Positions 11,875 to 23,689 of a stretch of DNA of 64,000 nt are shown in pieces. The notes below the pieces were generated by a model. The model was not told the DNA's origin, did not search any database, and was given only the letters and a program-made list of their open reading frames with translations. Both the position numbers and the translations under genes were made by a program. Within the stretch, counting starts at the first letter, position 1. Every line of letters begins with the position of its first letter. The DNA is taken from the NCBI GenBank assembly GCA_963585895.1, contig OY757913.1, positions 100,399,257 through 100,463,256 of the forward strand, written 5' to 3'. The stretch comes from Sepioteuthis lessoniana. Lineage: Eukaryota; Mollusca; Cephalopoda; Myopsida; Loliginidae.

Positions 11875-11982
11875 GCATATATATGTATATATATATATTC
11901 ATGTCTATGTATATGTTTATATATATATGCATTTATATGTTTATATATATACATATATGCATGTGTAGCTATATGTTTATAT
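11153..11982. repeat. TA/TGCATG variable minisatellite
   Basis: (TA)n blocks alternate with 'atgcatgtgtatgtatatgtgt' units about every 35-50 bp for ~830 bp. Open frames rich in Tyr, Ile, Cys, Met and His in several frames are simple-sequence artefacts. Confidence 0.95.
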
Positions 11983-14900
11983 ATCATCATCATCATGTCG
12001 TGCCGCTATCATGGATATCCCTGACCCTATCTCGCCACTTTTCCCTATTGTCCATCGCCTCTGGCAGGTCTTCAGGGCTACATCATGTATCCTCACATAG
12101 CTGCTCTATGTATATTCGAGCTGGTCGTCCTGCTTTTGTTCAGCCATATGTGGGGGTCTATAGGAGTACATTACATATGAGCTCGTTCCTGCTTCTCCAG
12201 TAGTGTCCTGCATTTCTTGTTCGTCTAATTTTTTTCGTGATGGGAGTCAGGTGGCCGTATAGTTGGTGCCTTGTGGGGTGTTGCTTGCAACTTATGTAAT
12301 TGCTCTCTAGCTTCTTCTCCAGTCGTTTAGTTAGCGTCCAAGTGGTGCATCCATACAGCAGTATCGATACCACCGCTGCCTGGAAGAAACTGCGTTTCAT
12401 TTTATCGGTCAGGTCTGATTTCCATATGATCGATAGTCTATCGATAGCTGTCCATGCCTTCCTTAGCCGCGTGTCGATGTCTTTTTCGGTTGATGAGACA
12501 CTGCTTCCTAGGTAGGTGAATTTGTCTACCAGTTTCAGAGAGGTTCTGTTTTGTGTGGAAATATCGCCTGTTTGATTATAGCACATATATTCAGTTTTGT
12601 GTGCATTGACATGGAGGCCAATGTTTCGGTGCCTCGTTCCAAACTATGCAGTAGTGTTCCGGCTTGGTTGGGTGTATTGCCAGTATCGCTAATACATCGG
12701 TGTAGTCAGCGTTGGTAATTGTTTTTGCGGGGTACCTTCTGCTTCTTTTCTTTGTCAGTTCGAAGCCGTTCTCTCTGATTTTATCAATCGATGTTTTAAG
12801 CAGGTAGTCTAGATAAATGATAAAGAGGTATGGAGCTAGCGTGTCTCCTTGTAGTACTCCCGCTACAATGTCGAAGTATTCTGTGTCTCCATCTGGTGAT
12901 CGTACTTTTACTTTGGTGTTTCTATAGAGAATCGTTATTGCTGCTACGGTTTCTTTAGGTAGGCCGTATGCTAGTAGGATTTGTTACATCTTCCCTCTGA
13001 GAATGGAATCGTAGGCCTTGGTAAAATCGACAAATAGTAATGTCGCCAGTAGGTTTTTTGCCTGTATGCCTTCAAGGATTCTACGGATGATCAATATTTG
13101 TGAGGTCGTGGATCTATTTCTTCGGAAGCCATTTTGGTTTTTCCTAAGGATGTTGTCGATTTTGTGTTCTATGCGGTTTCGTAGTAGGGCATTGTAAATT
13201 TTGGCTGCTATGGATGTAAGTGTTATACCTCGGTAGTTCTTGGTTAATCCGAGGTCACCCTTTTTAGGGAAGTGGAGGATGCATCCCTTTATTCATCTGT
13301 CTATCAGATTTTGATTATAGATTGCGTTGCAGTGTCGGAGCCGTATGTCGTCGAATTGTCTGGTACTCCATACTTCTGGGGAAATCTCGTCTAGCCCTGC
13401 AGCTTTCCTATTTTTAATTTTTTAAAGAACCGAGTCGAGTTCTTCTTGAGTTAACGGTCCTAGTTTAATGTCCAATTGCTTACTAATAATTCTGGTGATT
13501 GGTTCATGCGTAACTTTCGGTGGGTTTCCTTGTAAATTTTCGAAATGCGGTTTCCACAGTTTTATTCTTTCTTGTTGGTTTGCAGCTTTCAATTTTGCTT
13601 TGGCTGTGCTCTTCCTTCTACTCACTTCGTTTATTGTTTGCCTGGCTATCCTAGATTGCCTGTCTTCCACTGAGTCTCTAATCTTATCTATCTGATTTTG
13701 TATGTATTCTGTCTGTTCTTTTAGATATATGCCTGCTAATTGATATTGTGCCTTTTTTAGTTTTCGGGCATTTGTGTTTGTTGGGTTCTTCCGATAGTTT
13801 TTGGAGGCAGTTTTCACGTGTGCACGTTTTTCTCTAACCGCTAACGCTTCCCATGGGACTCTATATTTAGTTCTAGGTTTTGTTGGAATACACTTCGCTG
13901 CCGCCTCGAGGTGTGCGTTGACGAAATTCTCATATTCGTCATTTGGGGTACCTTTTTTTTTTCTGTCTTCTCTTGTAGTGTCTCCAATCTGTTTCTTAAT
14001 TCTAATACATATTTATATCTTATATCTCTGTTGTTAAGTCATAGTGTTTGGTGGTCGCTGTTCGTGTGGCGTTTTTCGTAGGCTTAGTCGCATTTTTGCC
14101 GTGACTATTCGGTGATCGGAGGACACACCCTCGAAAGAGGAGTATGCCTCGCAATTCATTGCGCTATTTTTCCATTTCTTGTTTATAAAGACGTAGTCTA
14201 GCTGTGCTTTACTATTGTTCGTGTATGTGTAGGTCCATAATTTTCCCTCCCTTTTTTGATAGTTTGTATTGAGGCATGTTAATCTATTTTCTATCTTGAA
14301 ATCTGTTAGATGTTGTCCATTCCTATTTGACGTGTTGTGTAGGCTGTATTTGTTGTTTCCGTTTTTCCCGATTTGGGGATTCATATCTCCGCCAATGACT
14401 AGCGCGTTGTGTTTCGGAATGCTACGCACTAGAGAGGATAGCTCATCGTAGAAGGCGACTAGTTCAGTTTCTTCACTAACATTGGTAGGGTTGTAGCAGG
14501 AGATAATTGTTGCTCTGTGGTTGCCATTAAACGTAGCTGCCATCATCCTAGGTTGTATTCTCTCAATGCTATTAAGTGTTTTTAACACTCTTGGTCCTAT
14601 AAGCATTCCTACTCATCCTACCGTGGCATTGACAGAATTTTTCCATGCTGATACTGTGGCTAGCGTCCATCCATTGTCAGTTTAGTGATATTTGATATCT
14701 TTGATGTGCGTGTATCTGTGTTCTTGTATGCATATTATATCTATCTTATGTTCTATGGCCGATGCTGTCAGCTCTGGTATTTGACCTATTCTATTTAAGG
14801 TTCTAACGTTAAATGTCACTATTAGTATTGTTTGCGTTTTAGTAGTTTTTGTTGTTTGAGCTCTGTAGCTGATTTTTCGAACACTGAGGCTAGGGCTCCA

Positions 14901-15172
14901 ACCTCAGCTGAACGCTTGTTTTTTTACCCGCGCGAAGAGCGATGCGGTTTATGTATGTGGTTTGAGTGTGGGTCCTGGTTATCTTTCGATGGCTGTTCTT
15001 ATTCTCATCAGTAGCAGCCACTCTTATAGATGAGCAGCTGTCGTTCCCTGATCGAACTGACGATTCTGAGCGTTGAGCTGCATGTCTCACACGTCCAGGA
15101 CCAGGTTAGGCATTGCGTTTGGCCGTCAAAGGGTTTATTCCCATACCTTTACATCCATCTTGCTGCTTCCCA
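11983..15172 (-). pseudogene. RTE LINE, near full-length but decayed
   Basis: It ends at 11983 in a (CAT)n tail on plus. Reading minus from about 15172, a leader (RVAATDENKNSH region) precedes the endonuclease start (VTFNVRTLNRIGQIPELTAS region, about 14830-14750). The endonuclease block follows (14606-14034: GGDMNPQIGKNG, SSDHRIV), then the linker (13817-13422), RT and the C-terminal region (12586-12158: TWTLTKRLEKKLE). Frameshifts and stops separate these blocks, for example near 14040, 13420 and 12600, and part of the C-terminus is deleted (NYISCKQHPTRH). This is the only copy here that shows the 5' end of the family, so it sets the full length at roughly 3.1-3.2 kb. It lies inverted relative to the copy at 5664. 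Confidence 0.9.
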
Positions 15173-15219
15173 TGTGTACGTAAAAAGGGGGGGGTTCTTT
15201 CCCCTTAAGTTTTAATTTT

Positions 15220-15412
15220 ACCGTAAATCCAAATTGAATATATGACTCTGGTCCAATGTGTTAGTATACACGGCAAAAGTTTTTGAATCTTTTCTAAAAG
15301 CTTAGAATTCTCAGTTTTCCGCCCCACATAGTAGTTTAGAAGAAAACAACCCCGCAAACTGTCTAAGTAAAAGTCCCAATGTCCCCCCCAAACACCCCCC
15401 ACCAAAAAAAAA
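15220..15412 (+). repeat. Unknown repeat X, copy 1 (~195 bp)
   Basis: It shares 'aaatccaaattgaatatat', 'gactctggtccaatgtg', 'gaatcttttctaaaagctta' and 'taaaagtcccaatg' with 15785-15980. Runs of C and A near its end vary in length. Confidence 0.8.
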
Positions 15413-15555
15413 TGCAGAAATAACTAGTGTCCTCCTCCCCAAGTAGTAGACCTTCCCAAAATTATTTTTAAATTCATTTGTAACTAAACAGTAGAGCTGA
15501 ACTGAAGAGATGAAGAACTAGCTTGTGCCACCAGAAAATTAAAGGTTCAGTACTG

Positions 15556-15692
15556 GTTAGTACAGCAACTATGTGAGGATACGGGATGTTGTCCAGAAGA
15601 CCTGCCTGAGGCGATGAACGATAGGGAAAAGTGGCGAGAGAGGGTCAGGGATATCCGTGCTACCAGCACGACATGATGATGATGATGATGAT
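15556..15692 (+). mobile_element. RTE LINE 3' stub (~135 bp)
   Basis: Contains 'cagcaactatgtgaggatac', 'gatgaacgatagggaaaa' and 'gatatccgtgctaccagcac', ending in (TGA)n. It is the last ~40 codons and tail of the family. Confidence 0.92.
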
Positions 15693-15784
15693 GAATTCAA
15701 AATGCCGAAAATTTTACAAAATTGTATGCTGTTTTATTTTTGTAAAATGCCGCTTGAACAATGTATTTTACATGTAATGACACT

Positions 15785-15980
15785 TTACCTTAAATCCAAA
15801 TTGAATATATGACTCTGGTCCAATGTGTGTACACGGCAAAATGTTTTGAATCTTTTCTAAAAGCTTAGAATTCTCACAGCTTTGCTCCCCCACCTAGTGG
15901 TTTAGAAGACCCCCCCCCAAAAAAAACAGCCTGAGTAAAAGTCCCAATGGCACCAAAAAGACCGCCCCACCAAAAACCCC
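15785..15980 (+). repeat. Unknown repeat X, copy 2
   Basis: Direct repeat of 15220-15412, offset about 565 bp, with the RTE stub lying between the two copies. Confidence 0.8.
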
Positions 15981-16675
15981 TCATGTTAGGACCAGTATTT
16001 GTAGACAGGTGAAAATATACCAAAAACTCTCATAAATATACATTAGTCCTGGACATTAAGTTAATTTTTTATATATATACATATATACATGCATGGGTAT
16101 CTATATGTTTATATATGTATAACAATAACAAATGAATTTTCAAGAGTCTAAAACAATTTTAAAAGCCTGTACAAAAATAGTCTGGAAACTTAATGAAGGG
16201 ACCTTTATATACATGTGTAAGTATGCATATATGGGTACATATATATATATAAGTTAGTATGATAGATACAGAGTCAGTGGTGCTCAGTTACTGTCAGTTT
16301 TTTGTCAATGTGATTATCAGATTAATATATCTAATTCATTATTATACTGGGTGTGCTCATATACTATTCTGTTCAGAAAATCTTGTCTGATTTTACTGTT
16401 TAAAATCTGTTTTAATATATTATTTCAATAGTAGCTGTTTAAATATTTCACATGTCTTTGTTATTTTTATGCGACTTTTTTTCAGAATTCAATTTTGAAG
16501 ATAATATTCTCTTTGTCTTGAACATAAAAAAATGATATGTTTACTTTTTCCCTAAGTTCAGGCTTACTCATAATGGTTCTCAAATGAAAGGTGGTGAAGG
16601 ATCCACTTGTGATTGGATAGTATGTCGCTGGTTTCTGAAATTTTGTAAAAATGGATACTTTATGACAATCGTATA
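15981..16675. other. No recognisable feature
   Basis: AT-rich, with short TA tracts near 16070 and 16240. Confidence 0.4.
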
Positions 16676-16962
16676 TAACCAACTGTAATGGTTATCGTCG
16701 TAGGAAATGGACACAGCGATACGAGTTCAAATTCTGGGCGAGACTGATTGCATTTCACATAGCACTAATACCCTTGGGAAAGGTATGAATATAATTATTC
16801 TTCCTCCAGCCATGGGTAAATAGTAGGGCAGACTAGGTTCTTCAGCCTTGGTGAGGCAACTGGTCTTGGAGAAGAAAAACTCTGAATTCAAACCTGTTAA
16901 ACTCCGCTTAAAAATTGACCTTGTGTCATATCCTGTCCGAGCGGAGGGGTTGGTAAATATGA
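16676..16962 (+). mobile_element. SINE-B, full length
   Basis: Starts 'ccaactgtaatggttatcgt', B box 'gagttcaaattctgg', and ends 'ccgagcggaggggttggtaa'. It abuts the E-repeat copy directly. Confidence 0.9.
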
Positions 16963-17246
16963 TAACCGTTATGCTATGTGTCCTGCTGGACACATGGCGT
17001 TGGTTCCCTAAGTTTCTAAGGAGACAACCATCTGGAGGTTGCAGGTCCAGTCCTGACAGCAGGCGAGTAACAATACAGGAAAACTTCCGGTTATGGCTTA
17101 CGGAATCAGAACAGGCCACCCCTATGGATTCAATAAAGGACATAGTTCGAAGTTCCATGAAGGTTCTCAAGTTCGACAAACACTTGAAGAAGGTTGGAGG
17201 ATATATCGACCGAAACGTTTGGAAATAAGACAATAGTCCGAAAACC
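16963..17246 (+). mobile_element. E-repeat (tRNA-like head, hammerhead-like tail)
   Basis: Starts near 'tgtcctgctggacacatg'. It has a tRNA-Ser/Leu-like block with a long variable region ('ggaggttgcaggtccagtcc' as B box), and ends with 'aaacacttgaagaaggttgg', a loop, then 'tcgaccgaaacgtttgg'. The same sequence flanks the Penelope-like fragment at 34979-36188 on both sides. It may be a solo Penelope terminal repeat or a SINE derived from one. Confidence 0.75.
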
Positions 17247-18188
17247 CTTTGTGATAAGTTTGTTGGAATCGAGAAACCAGATCGATATTTTGCTGACCAT
17301 ACGCTTCATAGTTTTGCAAAGGCAGCTAGTTAGTGCTAGGCGATATTTTGATTTGAGCCTTCTTTCCTTGGTTTAGGTATAGGGATGTTTGTTGCTATTT
17401 TCTATGATTCTGGCATTCTACCATTTATCCAGATATCATTTTATATTATCAGACTGTCGTCCAGTGAATTTTTGGTAGGTGTTCAAGAAAGTCATAATGC
17501 ATTTCATCTGGGCTGACTGCTGTGTTGTGTGATGTTCGGATAGCTTCTTTTAGTTCTGCTAGTGTATGTGGTTGATTGTATTTTTCTGAATAATTTGATA
17601 TGAAGTTGAGTTTTTATTTCTCTGCGTTGGTTTTGAACGTAAGGAATTGTGGATTAGAGTTGTTGAGAGAAGAATTTGCTAAAAAACTTTCTGCTAGTAT
17701 GTCTGCTATGTCTTTCTTGGTAGTTGCTTCCGTTTTGTTTTTCGTGAGGTGTTAGAGTGTGGTTGGTTGGGTTTTTCTGGAAATTTTCCTAATCATCCTC
17801 CTGAGAGTGATTGTTCTGGTGGAAGATCCAAGTTGGTTGACATAGTTTTGCCAAACGTTCTTATTGGCTTCCTTTTTGATTTTTCGTTTTTTTGCCCTAA
17901 GGAGTTTAAAGCGTTTAGGTTTATGGTAGTTCGTTCTTTATTAAATTTTCGTAAAGCAGCCTTATGTAGGCGGATAGCTGTTCTGCAGTCATCGTTAAAC
18001 CAGGGAGTGTTGTGTTTCTTTCAGGCTGAGGTTTTTGCTTAGTTTCGTTTGCTATTAACATTAGGTTTTCGGTGAAATGTTTTGTTTGGTCTATGATGTT
18101 AGGGTCTTGTAACATTTTCTTTTTACAGAGGGTTTTTAAAAGACTTCCCAGCTTGTTTCATTTTTATTTTCCTGTGAGTGAGTCTATT

Positions 18189-19000
18189 CTAATGAAGAGG
18201 TTGTAAACTTTTGAGTATGATAGGGAAGTGATCACTGCCGTAAAGATCGTCATGGACTTTCCATCCATAGTCTATATATCTTACGAGATCACATAAGGTT
18301 AGATCAATGGCTGAGTAGGAGCCTGTAAATTGGTTGAGGTAAGTATGTGAGTTGTTTTTCAGAATGCAGAGGTTATTAGTATTGATAACCCTCAAGATAT
18401 TCGCCTTTTTTGTTGGTTTTCTGCCACCCCATACGTTGCTGTTGCCGTTTAGGTCCCACAGCGATAAGTGAGTTTTAGGTATTTGTTCTATTAATTTGTT
18501 TATTTAGGCCTCGCTTATGGGATCGTGTGGTTGGATGTAGATGTACAGATGTTTATTGGCTTATTTAGAATTGCTTTGACAGCGATCGCTTGGAGTTCGG
18601 GGTCTATGCGGATTTGGTGTTGAGGTTTGTCTTTCCTAACTAGGATCGATACACCTCCAGAGGCCCGGTTTCTGTCTTCTTAAAATGGCTGTATAGTTGG
18701 TAGTGTTTGAATTTAATAGAATTTGATTCTTTCTTAGTGGCAAACTATTCTGGGGTTGCGGCTGATCAAAAGGTGTTGTAGTCCTTCATAATTTTCCTGG
18801 ATTCCTCTGCAGTTCCGCTGTATGAGGGTTGGGCAACGTGTTTTGTTTGAATTGTTGGTTCTTATTGTGATAGATTGCGGTTATTTTTCTTTGTTTTGTT
18901 TCTGGTGCTATTTGGCTCCTTTGTCTCCATTCTTTCAAGGTTGTGTAAAAGAGAAATGGACTTACCCCCGGAAAAACATGCTCGTGTGTGCCTAGCATGC
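18189..19000 (-). pseudogene. LINE ORF2 endonuclease domain remnant
   Basis: The C-terminal endonuclease block at 18395-18189 has TGSYSAIDLTLCD and the diagnostic DDLYGSDHFPIIL, whose SDH motif is the catalytic histidine region of apurinic-type LINE endonucleases. Upstream sequence to 19000 is fragmentary (QRSQIAPETKQ, QFKQNTLPNPHT). Downstream, 18115-17921 holds linker sequence (TKHFTENLMLIANETK). The order ORF1, EN, RT on minus matches a CCHC-ORF1 LINE. Confidence 0.8.
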
Positions 19001-19302
19001 AAAAGCGAAAATGGCCGCTCTAAAGTGTTTTAAGAACTCAAGATCTCGAATTCTCACGAGACCGACGAGACGTGTGCAAAGATCTAAGCCTATAAAAAAG
19101 ACACAGTTGCATTGTTCGCAGCGAACTCAAGCGTTGCGGTTGGCGAGAGACGATATATCCAGCTGATTGGAAGAGACAATTCAGGAGACATTTCTAAGCT
19201 AGAGACGTTTGTGCTGGACGGTGATACGCGAAAAGTGTCTGGGATCAAGCTTTCTGACTGTGAAGCGACCCCTGATTACGACAGGTTGAATCTGTTTTTA
19301 AT

Positions 19303-20425
19303 CTACGTCGTTTGATTTAGGAGGGCCAATACCTTCGGTTGTTCCCGTCCTGATGATGATGGGGCAGGATCCATTTTAGATTGCGGGGAGCGTTCATATT
19401 TGTCACTATTCAGCTCGAAATTTGTGTTTTCTGATTTAAATGTAGGCGGACGGATTGGCGATCTATGCGAGTTAAGTTTTGCAGGTGATTTTTTGTTTTT
19501 TGGAGAAGTAGTCTGTGTTTTAACATTAGGATTTGTTTGTGCTTTTATTTTAATTGTATCATTGGCTTTTTCTTTATTTGCACCGACTGTTCTCGGTTGT
19601 GTCTGAAGTTCAGCTGAGGGTAGGTTTTTCAGTTGTTCCTGGAATTTTGGCCAATCTTTGGGTTTCAATTGGATCAGCTTCTCTACCAGAGCTCTGTACT
19701 TTTCGTCTTAGTTGTTATGTCTGATTGGATCCGCATTTTGTACGACAGAGGTGTAAGAGCTCTCTCTCACTATTTTCCTTGCCGGATGGTCTTGACGACA
19801 GTTTACACATTTCATTTCATTCGAGCACTCTTCGTTCGTGTGGTCCGGTTCCTTATCAACGCACTTGGCATATATTTGTCGTCCCCGGCAAGCTTCTTTG
19901 TAGAGTCCATATTTCTGATATTTGAAGCCCCTCAGGAGAAGTGGGACGTACGGTTTGACTCTCTCAAGACAATAGCCGATCTTTACTTCCTTGGGAATGT
20001 GGGGTTTGTTGGTTTTGATTTTTTCTCCTCCTTTTTTGATAATTCTTCTGATGATTGTAACTCCGTTTTCCCAGGGCTGATGCTATCTCGTGTTCTGTAG
20101 CCAATGCCAACTCCCTGCTCCTGATAACTCCTTTGGAAGTGTTGAGTTTTTCATGCGGGTAAGCTCTGCATTTTGGCGTATGAAAAGTTTTCACCTTTAA
20201 TGTTTTCTGCCTACATTCGTCTGTCCACCTCGACTAGTAAGTTTCCGTTTCTGGTTTTCCTTAGTTTTTTTTTTTAGAGTAGCCCTTGTTTTTATAACTT
20301 TTTTATGAGAAAAGGGGAGAATTTAGCTCGGTAAATCTCCTCCAAAGCTGGATAAGTCTGCTACCTTATTATCCGAGTCTGATTCTGACAGGTTTCGTTT
20401 TGTTTTCTTGTTTGAAGATGCTATA
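19303..20425 (-). pseudogene. LINE ORF1 (gag-like, zinc-knuckle) remnant
   Basis: The start is near 20425 (SNKKTKRNLSESDSDNK). A central part at 20194-19964 reads KTFHTPKCRAYPHEKLNTSK and RSRELALATEHEIASALGK. A knuckle region at about 19960-19730 contains KYGLYKEACRGRQ, KCVDKEPDHTNEEC and KCVNCRQDHPARK, that is, CCHC-type fingers with the first one damaged. A Pro/Ser/Lys-rich tail (19668-19303) has SPIRPPTFKS. ORF1 proteins of this kind bind element RNA and accompany it to the target. Stops and frame changes separate the blocks. Confidence 0.8.
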
Positions 20426-20694
20426 AGTGCTATTTAATTTTCGCTGGCCCTGTGCTCCACCTCCCACTACGAAATACAATTTGTATTGGGAATGTACCAA
20501 AGGGGAAACCCATTCTCCTTGGTTGAGACGGAGATACACGACCAGTATACTTAAGCTCGGAGTAGATTTTCATGCCGTTTCCAATTTCAGGTTTTCAGCT
20601 TTGCTCAGATTCCTATTCTCTCAACGAATTGACCCTCAGCCACCGCCTTCTAGCACCTAAAAGATAAGGGTTAAGAATTTGCTGCCAGTGCAGA

Positions 20695-20990
20695 TTTTAA
20701 AGTATGGTTGGGATAAAACAATAGGTACAAGGGCTTAATACAACCAGCCCATTGATCGGATCGGGCTCGTCTGACTACCAGTCTAGCCAAGTAAGGGCAA
20801 AAGTGGTGTGTTGTAAGTAACTTGACCACTTAGTTGCCGGACCAAGTATTGCTCAACCATCAGGATCCCGTCCTTAAGCATCATGGGTCACCAACCACAG
20901 AGAATAGGTAGTCACGTTGGGTGGGGTCTTAGCACTCTGCAGAGGTGCAGTCGTTGTATTCTACATACCCAGCCGGTAGGTAAGCAAATA
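20695..20990 (-). mobile_element. SINE-C-related head with a different body
   Basis: The minus strand reads 'ctaccggctgggtatgtaga', 'gactgcacctctgcagagtg', clearly the SINE-C head. The rest (tgacccatgatgcttaagg...) is not SINE-C body. Possibly a sister family or a chimera. Confidence 0.6.
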
Positions 20991-21012
20991 CTTAAATATT
21001 TACAAACAATTA

Positions 21013-21895
21013 TGTTGCCTCGAGATATTTTGCACATACTTCTTCAATGATTCGACAAATCGTCAGAATCTATGAAGTTGTGGATCGATTTCTCCAAAAA
21101 ACATTCTGATTTTTCCCAAGTATTTTTTCCATTTCAGGTCGGATATGATTGAGATGCCTCTGTAGTTTTTAGCGATTGTGAGTTTGCTTTTCTTGGATAA
21201 GGGGAGGATGCTACCTTCTGTCCGTTTCTCAATTGTATTTTCTTTATAAACTGTGTAACATGATCAAAGAAGTATGCCCTCAAATTTTCTTTTCACTTCT
21301 CAAGTTTTTCTTCTTAACTGGCAGGTTTTAGTTTTGCTCTCAATGTGACTTTCCTTCATTCACTGTCTGCCATGCTAATCATGATTTTCTATCTTCTACC
21401 GAGTTTTTTCATGTCATTAATTTGGCCTTGGATGCAATCTATTTGTTATTTTTGGTATGTGTTAGTTACTTCTCTGTGTACTTTCTTAAGTTTCTGTGTT
21501 TTCGCATTTTTTCTATTTAGTAAGGATATATTTTCTAGTTATCTCGTTTTTCCTTAACTGTTATTGATTTCCAGAGAACTCTACATTTGGCTCTTGGTTT
21601 GGTTGGTATGCACTCAGCTGCTGCTCCTATATGAGTGGTTACAAATTTTTCATATTCGCCATCTGGAGTATGAGTTTCAAATGTCTCCTGAAGAGTGTCA
21701 AACTTGTTTCTCACAATTACTGTATATTAATTACTTATATCCTTATTGGTAAACCTGGACAAGTGATATTGAGAAGCTTTAACTGTTTTTTAAATTTCTC
21801 GTAGAGATTCAGGCGAATCTTTGCACGAGACAGTTCTGTGATTGAGAGATACTCTTTCAAAAAAGGAGTAGCACTTGAAATCACTTGAAAACACC
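21013..21895 (-). pseudogene. Diverged RTE LINE, internal fragment (EN C-terminus to early RT)
   Basis: The minus strand carries the family's linker and early RT phrases in degraded form, for example 'gatcgatttct' and 'ttatccaagaaaagcaaact'. At the upper end there is a weak CYSFFERVSLNHRTV match to CEAYSSFEGVSTDHRIV. It is much more divergent than the 5664 copy and has no usable open frame. Confidence 0.65.
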
Positions 21896-21909
21896 CACGC
21901 ACAATGTAC

Positions 21910-21960
<51 letters not shown>

Positions 21961-22681
21961 CGCAAGGACAATGATAAAGATTTATTAGAAACTAATAGCG
22001 ATCAATTCAATAGTGGATATTACCGAGGCGAGAAAGGTAACGTTAGATGATGACCAGATAAACGTAGAATATTAATTCAAAAATTAAGACCTTTGACTCT
22101 AGAGTAGTTAATTCTCCTTGACCATTTTTAGGGTCAATCAAAAGCACTTGCCAGCTATGAAAAATTTCTTTACCTTTATCTTATTTAACTATCTTGGTCC
22201 AAATTAAAGTAAGGGGGATATCTAGGATGACAACAGCTGAGATAATTAACAGACATATTAGGAGTAAATGTGAAACATATAAGGGATAGCCATTAGTTCT
22301 ACGATCTTAATCTGTTTGGAAAATCACACCAGCTATTGAACATCCCTACAAGTGCGCCAATTAGGATGGGTTGACCTATAGATAAACTCTCCTCCTGTTT
22401 CTTAATGCTTCTAGCTCCGAACATTTTGGCCCCCTCTACCCTCGCCTGAGAATTTAAATAATTTGTATTTTTATTTCTATTTTTATTTTACTTTTTATTT
22501 TTTTTATCTTTATCCTTTTATTTTATTTTCTGAATACGAACTGTAATTCTACATTTGCTGTTCTGCAACTTCGAGAAAAGCAAGTAAAAAGTCATCTGTC
22601 GAGACCGAGAGTATAGTAATATTCTCCGCCGAAATAAATTTATAATGACAACTTAACCAAGTTTGAGTTTCCATCAAATTG

Positions 22682-22722
<41 letters not shown>

Positions 22723-22745
22723 CTATCATGTTTTTCTCATAAATT
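21896..22745. other. Unassigned; (TA)n at 21908-21957 and 22683-22720
   Basis: Simple TA tracts with AT-rich single-copy-looking sequence between them. No coding signal seen. Confidence 0.45.
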
Positions 22746-22846
22746 TTACTCTTTGGTTTCTTTGTTTATTGGAATATCAACCTTTATGAGTTATTTAATG
22801 CCAAAAACATCCTTGTTGAAGAACAGTAGTGGGTGATATATACTTT

Positions 22847-22882
<36 letters not shown>

Positions 22883-23066
22883 AATTGAAATTTTCATCTG
22901 ATGATTGTATCTTCTAATCTGTAACCTGTAGTGGGGGATAAGGGGGTTCATACCATCACCAAAGGTGTTAGTCCGAAAATGAATGTAATCACGTGACTTG
23001 AATTCGAACTTGCTTACTACGATGTCAATGTTCAACACGTTAGCCATTACGCTATGGGGACTCCAC
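22746..23066 (-). mobile_element. SINE-A carrying an internal TA-rich insertion
   Basis: Plus-strand order: 'ctttggtttctttgtttatt', 'tatcaacctttatgagttat', 'aagaacagtagtggg', an insertion (about 22832-22927), then 'ataagggggttcatacc', and the tRNA head on minus (cgtaatggctaacgtg). The insertion includes (TA)n and 'tgaattgaaattttcatctg', also found at 25022-25125. Confidence 0.8.
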
Positions 23067-23239
23067 CATTAACACTTTGGTATTTGGATTCGTCTCAAAA
23101 GTCACAAAGCAGTTGGGTGTAGTTTTGGAAAATCCTGGGTAATTTTTCCAAATAGCTATAATATCCTGTGATGAATTTAATGTTTGATTCTAGATACTTT
23201 TTGATTACTTGTTTTGCAAGTTTTGGCGAAACAAGATTT

Positions 23240-23470
23240 TATGAAGGCTCTTGTAGCATAATGGATATTGTCGAAGGAAAATTGATTTATTAACTCTAGT
23301 TCAACTTCTTGACGATGCTGTTTGCATTTTATATAGCTCTAATATCCCTGGGAAAGGTACGAATTTAACTATTCTCTCTGCTGCTATTGGTAAATAGTAA
23401 CACCCTCTTCAGAATTTGCCCCCCAACTTACCTCTCTGCCATGGACAAGATGTGACAAAAGATTAGTTTT
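23240..23470 (+). mobile_element. SINE-B, heavily decayed
   Basis: Contains 'tgtagcataatggatattgt', 'gctgtttgcattttatatag', 'tccctgggaaaggtacgaat' and 'ggtaaatagtaacaccc', in SINE-B order. Confidence 0.55.
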
Positions 23471-23644
23471 AAGGTTAGGGCTCTTTTTGTATTCAGTTAC
23501 ATGGCTGATGGTTTTATTGGTATTTTTAGTTTAGTGGGGGGCTTTGGCATTTGGTAATAAATCTGACATCATTTCTTTTTTGACCAGGGACAAAGCGCTA
23601 CTTAGGGAGACGGCCCTATCTCTGTATATATAATTTATTTTTTC

Positions 23645-23689
<45 letters not shown>

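Larger units (their letters stand above)
17247..20660 (-). pseudogene. CCHC-ORF1 LINE (I/jockey-like), 3'-truncated by the E-repeat
   Basis: Read on minus from about 20660: a 5' leader, ORF1, endonuclease, then the start of RT. The RT begins at about 17560-17247 with AELKEAIRTSHNTAVSPDEMHYDFLEHLP, followed by IPIPKPRKEG and FSIPTNL-type remnants carrying stops. The sequence stops where the E-repeat at 16963-17246 begins, so the rest of RT is missing. The RT start is closely similar to SELKEAIPKSHNTAVGPEE in the plus-strand element at 36959-38800, so the two are halves of the same family. Many stops and frameshifts make it non-functional. Confidence 0.85.
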
